Positions 58,607-64,000 of a stretch of DNA of 64,000 nucleotides are shown one piece after another (position 1 is the stretch's first letter; every line of letters begins with the position of its first letter). The notes below the pieces were generated by a model. The model did no database searches. It was not told where the DNA came from and worked only from the letters and a program-made list of their open reading frames with translations. This DNA comes from Isoetes taiwanensis (taxonomy: Eukaryota; Streptophyta; Lycopodiopsida; Isoetales; Isoetaceae): assembly GCA_021234155.1 (NCBI GenBank), contig JAJEKV010000426.1:1-64000 (forward strand), written 5' to 3'. A program made the position numbers and the translations under genes.

Positions 58607-59198
58607 CAACACAAACCATTAACATCCAACATATAAAAATTAAATCCCCCAACACATAACAACCATTGACATTAACAACCAACACATAACTACCATTGAC
58701 ATTAATTAACACAATTATTGGGTCCAACACATTTAAATTAAAACCCCCCTTAAACCCCCTTTGGTTTGGGTGCATATTCATACGGGGGGTGGCGTAGGGC
58801 AGCGAGAGCCCTCATAATTGTATTTTTGCACGTCTTTTAAATCAACACCATATAGTATTCCTCGCTTGAAATCTTATAGTATTTTGCGAATCTTGTTATA
58901 CAGTATAGCAAATTTTGTACTTGCATACCCCACAAACGAGGAACTTTACGTACGGTGTAGATTAAGGAATAATGGGTGAATATGCCTATCCAACAACTCT
59001 CGTTGCCCGGAGTCACCCCTCGTGTGAATATGCACCCAAACCAAAGGGGGTTTAAGGGGGGTTTTAATTTAAATGTGTTGGACCCAATAATTGTGTTAAT
59101 TAATGTCAATGGTAGTTATATGTTGGTTGTTAATGTCAATGGTTGTTATGTGTTGGGGGATTTAATTTTTATATGTTGGATGTTAATGGTTTGTGTTG
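58607..59198. mobile_element. Complete foldback element with long inverted arms
   Basis: The left arm (58607 to about 58800) and the right arm (about 59005 to 59198) are near-perfect reverse complements over roughly 190 bp. They begin CAACACAAACCATTAAC and end GTTAATGGTTTGTGTTG. The loop of about 200 bp contains AACACCATATAGTATT and CCCCACAAACGAGGAAC. The very few mismatches between the arms point to a young element or to gene conversion between arms. Open frames across the arms on both strands are by-products of this symmetry. No target duplication was evident. It has no coding capacity, so it would be moved in trans. Confidence 0.85.
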
Positions 59199-59402
59199 AA
59201 AAGAGGTTGATTTCTAACGGATAACAAGTTAAATTATAAACACTAACGGAAGTTGCAAAAAGAAGTAAATGTAAAGCTTTGTGGTGTGAAGAGGAAGTAA
59301 ATCACCAGAACATGTCAAATCTATCTAGAGAAGAACCTAGTCAGTGTTTTTAGAATTCCTACATTATTCCAGAATAGGATTTTCGGTTGCCCGTGCACTC
59401 TT

Positions 59403-59545
59403 AGGCTATTCCAGAATAGGATCTTGCACTTTTACCCTATTCCGAAATACAAATCAAAAGCCATATTTTGTTAGACTATTCCAGAATAGGACCTTGCATT
59501 CTTATCCTATTCCAGAATACAAATCAAAAGCCATATATTCTAATC
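59403..59545 (+). repeat. Two-copy 70-bp repeat with a CTATTCCAGAATAG palindrome
   Basis: Units start at 59406 and 59476. Each holds CTATTCCAGAATAG, then TTGCA(C/T)T, a second ATTCC(A)GAATA and CAAATCAAAAGCCATAT. A further CATTATTCCAGAATAGG occurs at about 59361. Confidence 0.85.
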
Positions 59546-59549
59546 ATCT

Positions 59550-59990
59550 ACATCCCACACCTGTTAAAATTGTCATCCTGCATCCTCAAATCTTTGAAGA
59601 ATGGATGGAGACTTGATGTGAACCTGAGATATTCAAAACTCTAAGTCACTGTTGATGTTACTTCCTGCTCTTTGTGCAAAAAGGGGCATGGATGTAGAAC
59701 TATATGCCCATGGTGATATGCATTATGAAGAAAACATGGTATGTGCAACATGCACTAAAGACATGTGGCATGTCTGTACCCTGTATTAAGATGTAAACTA
59801 TAAAAAGAAGGAAAGGAGAAAAAGTAAATCAAAACATACTAATATTTTGTCAGAGTTGCATTCCCTCCAGGGTTCTACATTGAGTTTTAGTTTTGTATAC
59901 CCATTTGCCCTCTGAAACCTAGTCCAATGTTTAGAAAATTACACAAGGAAATTCATTAACACAAGGAACAGACCAGCCACCAAAATATTT
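59550..59990. other. No recognisable gene
   Basis: AT-rich spacer between the 70-bp repeat and the peptidase fragment. Confidence 0.4.
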
Positions 59991-59995
59991 CATTA

Positions 59996-60211
59996 TCACA
60001 AAAAATAATCATTCATTTCATTATCACAAGGAATAATCACAAGGGATTTTGGTTGAGAATCATTATCACAAGGAACAGACCAGCCAGCAAAATATTTTGT
60101 TGCCATTCTTTCAACATCATGTGGATCTACATCCCCAACAATTGCACACGTGAGGTTACAAGGTGTTAATTTTTTTCCAAAGAAGTCCTGCACTTCCCTT
60201 CTCCCAATTCC
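59996..60211 (-). pseudogene. M16 (insulinase/pitrilysin-like) metallopeptidase exon fragment
   Basis: After a GATGATTTTCAG acceptor the minus strand from 60211 reads GIGRREVQDFFGKKLTPCNLTCAIVGDVDPHDVERMATKYFAGW. This is the segment after the zinc-site domain in M16 peptidases (a ...FF...L.P.N.T.AIVGDVDP..V......YF..W pattern). The HXXEH zinc site lies upstream in such proteins and is absent here. The frame then drifts into sequence without similarity and stops at 59996. A single exon-sized piece. Confidence 0.65.
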
Positions 60212-60265
60212 CTGAAAATCATCAGAATATCTAATAACAGGTCATTTTCTAGACGAATCATATGT

Positions 60266-60520
60266 TCATCTCACGAAGGGTGCTGCCAATGTTGAATCTG
60301 TTGCTTCTGATTGTAGCTTTGCCAAATTCACAGTGTTTTTGAGCAGCATAGCAATGGTCATGCACTCAACACCACCAAGAACAGGTGTTATCCATCTTGC
60401 TACATCTTTTACTTCGTCAAAATCTATGTCACGAACTATTCTATATCCCAACTTCTTGTTTGGATCAATCACTACATTTGTTCCCACATCGGTTACTGCT
60501 GCACCTGGCTTAATCTAGTC
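60266..60520 (-). pseudogene. FolD (methylenetetrahydrofolate dehydrogenase/cyclohydrolase) C-terminal fragment
   Basis: The minus strand reads [66 protein letters not shown]. This follows the FolD C-terminal pattern WIKPGA.V.DVG...GD(V/I)DF..V...A.WITPVPGGVGPMT.AMLL.NT. The Trp codon before IKPGA is a TAG stop, and PVPGGVGPMT has become [10 protein letters not shown], so the copy cannot be functional. It begins next to an ATAAATAAATAAA simple repeat and lies 55 bp from the peptidase fragment on the same strand. Confidence 0.75.
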
Positions 60521-60524
60521 TTGT

Positions 60525-62640
60525 TTTATTTTTATTTTATTTTATTTATTTATTTATTTATTATGATTATGCTGTAGCATGCTCCATCTCCCCTAAGCTT
60601 GGGAGTGTTTTGAAATCTGAGCACTAGCACTGGTCGTGTTATGGTATATAGAATAGAACTTGCACAAATTAAACCAACGATATGGCCATATGGGTCCCCT
60701 CAATGCTCTATGGCTGGGGACTTGAGTGGTCTACATTCTAACTAGATTGGATGTGGACGTTAGTGATTGAATTGTTTCTTTAAAACTACAGATGATTATC
60801 TCCTTAAAATTCTAGATGCAGAATGTGATTGCTTCTGTCTAACATCACTCTCTAGAATATGGCCTTAAGGGGAATATACCTTGAAAAATGATTATGGACT
60901 TGGGATGGCACAAATGTACCATTGTGTATAACCAACAGAAAATGGTGTGTCTACAATAATGGTGTGTACATGTTAACCTGATAGTGCCAACACTTGGGTG
61001 TTGACGTGTACATGGTGTATAGCATGTTCTATTATCCAAAACCTTGGGGATGCTTTGAAACCGTATACCTGAATGGACCCTCTACTTTAGTTCAGCATGA
61101 TGGACGTTCAATATACAAAAAAACATCTTCTGGAACACTTAGGGGAATAGTTATCTATGGCCTTGAGGTGTCTTACAGCTAGGATTCCCCTTGGAGTGCA
61201 CCTTGGAAAAAGGTTGTGGTTTTGAGCTTTCACAAAATATACCGTGGTATATGCATAACAATAAAAATCTGGGCAGTACTCACAAGTACAGAGTACAAAG
61301 GTATGGTATGCGATTTACATTTAACCCTAGCATGTATTCTATTGTATGGACGTAACTTTTCCAGAGTACCGAAACCTAATACAGTAGAGGCAATTTCTTG
61401 CAAAAGACCTATCTGTAGCAGAATGCTTGTAGCGGACTGCCTGGCTTCAATACAGTAGAGGCGATTTCTTGCAAAAGGCCTATCTGTAGCGGATTGCCTG
61501 TAGCAGACTGCCTGTAGCAGACTACCTGGCTTCAAGGATTCCGTCTCTATATCTGCAGCGGCTCATTTGATTTCTTAGATTTCAGCTTTAGCTTAGTTGA
61601 GACGAAGCTAAGTCATAAGAGGCATGCCGATGGCTACTAGGAAAGCTTCTACCCAGTTTGTCCTTGCAAATTCAAGATGAAGATGACCTGGACTTGGATC
61701 CAGACAACTACCAGGTTCTTTTTTGCATTTGCTATTATATATGATGTTAATACAGCTTGGTTAAGAGGATAATGCTTCTCTCATTACTCTGTACATAGAA
61801 GGCAAAGCAGCCCTGCTCTATTAGTATACCACTCAATATAATTATACAGAGGTACCTTGCATGTCAGTAGACAATGGAAGCTTTAACAGAAATAGAAGCA
61901 TGTACACCAGGTTACATAAATGCTGAGGCGACTGCAATGTGTAATCTTCCAACTGGAAAATCAGGATCAAAGCATTATGTTTGTAGCATGCATTATAGTT
62001 CTGATTCTATAGTTATATAATGGCAGGAGCCTATTTAAAATATAGTTAGAAGGATTGAGCAAATTAAAGCTCGTGATTCTTGTGAACTGTGAATGCTGTA
62101 GGCATAAATTCCTAACTTCATATCCTTTCTTGCTTAAATTAACTGAGGGCAAAAGGCACAATGGGTGATCAGTGATAAACTGAGAGTCCTAATGTACCTT
62201 TTGGCCCTGCACGTTTACCATCATCATGCTAATCATGTATTGAATGGCTGCAGGTACCGGACTCTCTTCTCATTGTAGCTTATGCTTTCAAAAAGTTTTT
62301 TTCGGCTTGAAGGACTATGGAGAATTTGAAGATAAACAAGCCAGAGATTTGCTACTTGAAATCTTTGTGTAACTCTGAATAGCTCTTAAACTGTTTTAAG
62401 TGCACTGAACGATCGTGAGCTATACTCTACAAATGATAGTGAGCTATACTCTACAGGTTGTGGTAAGCTTTATGAAATTTTAGACAAGGCTGCATGATGG
62501 TTGACATCCAAATATGCAGCATGAATTAATTGTCAATTCATGGCTGTTTTTAACATTATGAACATGGCTGTGGATTCAAAATAAGAAAGGCAGATTGCAT
62601 ACATTATAAACTTGTGTAATAAGTACTTTGTTACACTCTA
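60525..62640. other. No gene; simple and short tandem repeats
   Basis: A TTTATTTATT run spans 60526-60560. At 61381-61535 a 71-bp unit (ACAGTAGAGGC(A/G)ATTTCTTGCAAAAG...) occurs twice, followed by GCCTGTAGCAGACT repeated. No coding region can be supported. Confidence 0.45.
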
Positions 62641-62654
62641 ATATAATGACTTCA

Positions 62655-62955
62655 ATGTAAAATCAACACCATATAGTATTTTGCTTCAAATCTTATAGTA
62701 TTTTGCAATTCTTATTATACAGTATAGCAAATTTTGTACTTGCATACCCCACAAACGAGGAACTTTACGTACGGTGTAGATTAAGGAATTTGGGGTGAAT
62801 ATGCCTATCCAACAGCTCTCGCTGCCCTACGTCACCCCCCGTGTGAATATGCACCCAAACAAAAGGGGGTTTAAGGGGGAATTTAATTTTAATGCGTGTA
62901 ATGTAATGGTTTGTGTTATACGTTAAAAAAATTTTTTGCCCCTTCGGGGCCAAAA
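62655..62955. repeat. Foldback repeat, copy 3 (right half)
   Basis: The loop (AACACCATATAGTATT onward) and the right arm up to GGTTTGTGTT are present, but the left arm is missing. The right arm is shortened, lacking the repeated TGTCAATGGT part. It ends at a GCCCCTTCGGGGCC hairpin, similar to the GGCC motif next to the other two copies. Confidence 0.8.
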
Positions 62956-62959
62956 ACAA

Positions 62960-64000
62960 ACAATGTTACATGACACTTGGATGAGTAGATGTTGTGAATA
63001 TAAGCAAAACAAAACAAAACAAGTGTACATTTAGAATAGATAATGAGAAGAGCAACTGCAATTTTTGGAATAGTTGTGCATCCAATTCATCTGTATGAAA
63101 TTCCTGGGTGGAGCGATAGCTTTGGTCTGGAATTTGAACCCAAAGTTAACCATCCATCATGATATGAGTTGTTTACAGTGCTACATAACATAACAGGGCT
63201 GGTCCATTGCGGCAAAATATAGTGTTTGAAGCTTCATTCTTGCATAGAATATCTCTTAGGAGAACAAACAATAATACAATTAATATCATCCATTTATTTG
63301 CAAAGAAATAATGAAAGCTACACTTACTACTGGATATGTAGCACAATTGTGGCCTAATATATTGGAGTTGAAAAGCATAATACAAAAATTACCACGATAC
63401 AATCCAGTTATTGCATGTCGCGTGAAAGCCTCAAATTAATTATTATAAAGAAGAAAAATAGGTGTTGCATACCAGGTAGAATCCAGATCTTTCCCTTCGC
63501 AAATATGTGGCTTTCCAAGGCATGTCTGATTCTCTGTACAGTAAAAAAGATTCTATGATTTTTGTCAAACTGCAAAATTTCCCCTTTGAACAAATGTTCT
63601 CAAGCATATTAGACGTGCAAGATTCTCCATAGAATCCATTCCTGCCCTCAAGTCTTCTTCATTTCTTTCCAGCATACACTCCTATGATTGCCACATTGAT
63701 ATCCATACTTTCTTCTTTACTAAAGAAGCTGCAAATCCACGAAGCCCAGCACTACCTAGCAAAACAAGATGCCCTCTATAAACTGAACCATCTACCAGAT
63801 GGCTTCTCCAAACTGAGCATATCCATTAGGTTATGCATGTCTCCATTTTTTTAACATAATGAAACACATGAACTATAAGATTTGAAAGGACAATGCATGG
63901 AGTCGTAATGAACAGGTTCTGAATCGACCAAATAGGGATAGAAAAATGTGGTACAATTTTTTTTACCAGCAAGGTGACCACTATCTGATTTTAATACAGT
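62960..64000. other. No recognisable gene
   Basis: AT-rich sequence to the end of the window with short frames only. A minus-strand gene could begin or end beyond the boundary, but nothing here supports it. Confidence 0.35.

Noticed and set aside
58503-59224. Open frames in the foldback arms (NMHPNQRGFKG phrases)
   Set aside because: The same peptide arises from both arms by symmetry, and no start, stop or domain pattern is conserved.

Overview
The window looks like nuclear DNA of a land plant with a repeat-rich genome. The evidence is a eukaryotic tRNA-Leu(AAG) gene, GT-AG introns in several gene models, exon remnants of ordinary plant nuclear genes (TIM44, FolD, Cpn10, an M16 peptidase), plant-type LINE, LTR and CACTA sequences, and a DUF7869-type protein of a kind I associate mainly with non-seed plants. 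A fern, lycophyte or bryophyte is my best guess; the species is not determined.

Layout. 0-16.3 kb is mostly decayed transposon sequence: a degraded LINE (2.2-3.9 kb), a short palindromic repeat family centred on GCCGATCATCGACG (4.8-5.4 and 15.8-16.3 kb), a diverged GC-rich 1.1-kb duplication (11.1-13.1 kb), a multi-exon transposon-like gene (14.1-15.5 kb) and a CACTA-like terminus at 16.3 kb. 16.3-27.8 kb holds tRNA-Leu, a hairpin element, the best conventional gene of the window (a CCCH zinc-finger protein, 20.9-21.7 kb), a complete non-autonomous LTR retrotransposon with a perfect 5-bp target duplication (22.7-25.3 kb), and a Cpn10-like exon remnant beside it.

27.8-40.1 kb is the unusual region. 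It contains a 166-codon ORF, a tandem array of about 67-bp units each carrying a palindrome, three copies of a small-protein family, and a large minus-strand gene (34.43-30.64 kb). That gene combines a ParB-like domain with a region resembling an amino-methyltransferase of permuted motif order, and its best ATG is followed by an exact copy of the first residues of histone H3 (MARTKQTAR). About 20 copies of a 22-bp near-palindrome (10-bp arms AAATTGGGCG and CGCCCAATTT) surround it and lie in its introns, but none was seen in its exons. A DUF7869-type transposase-like gene follows on the plus strand. The large gene has three in-frame stops (one TAA, one TAG, one TGA) but no frameshift. I read the locus as a decaying copy of an undescribed mobile or selfish module that joins a ParB/methyltransferase-like protein to palindromic sites and a chromatin-tail mimic. 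The parts are visible in the sequence; the joint function is inference.

40-64 kb returns to repeats and gene debris: tandem repeats, a second LINE (46.5-49 kb), nested and foldback repeats (52-54, 58-59 and 62.7 kb), a TIM44-like gene remnant with introns (55.7-57.1 kb), and abutting FolD and M16-peptidase fragments (60.0-60.5 kb) that look like captured gene pieces.
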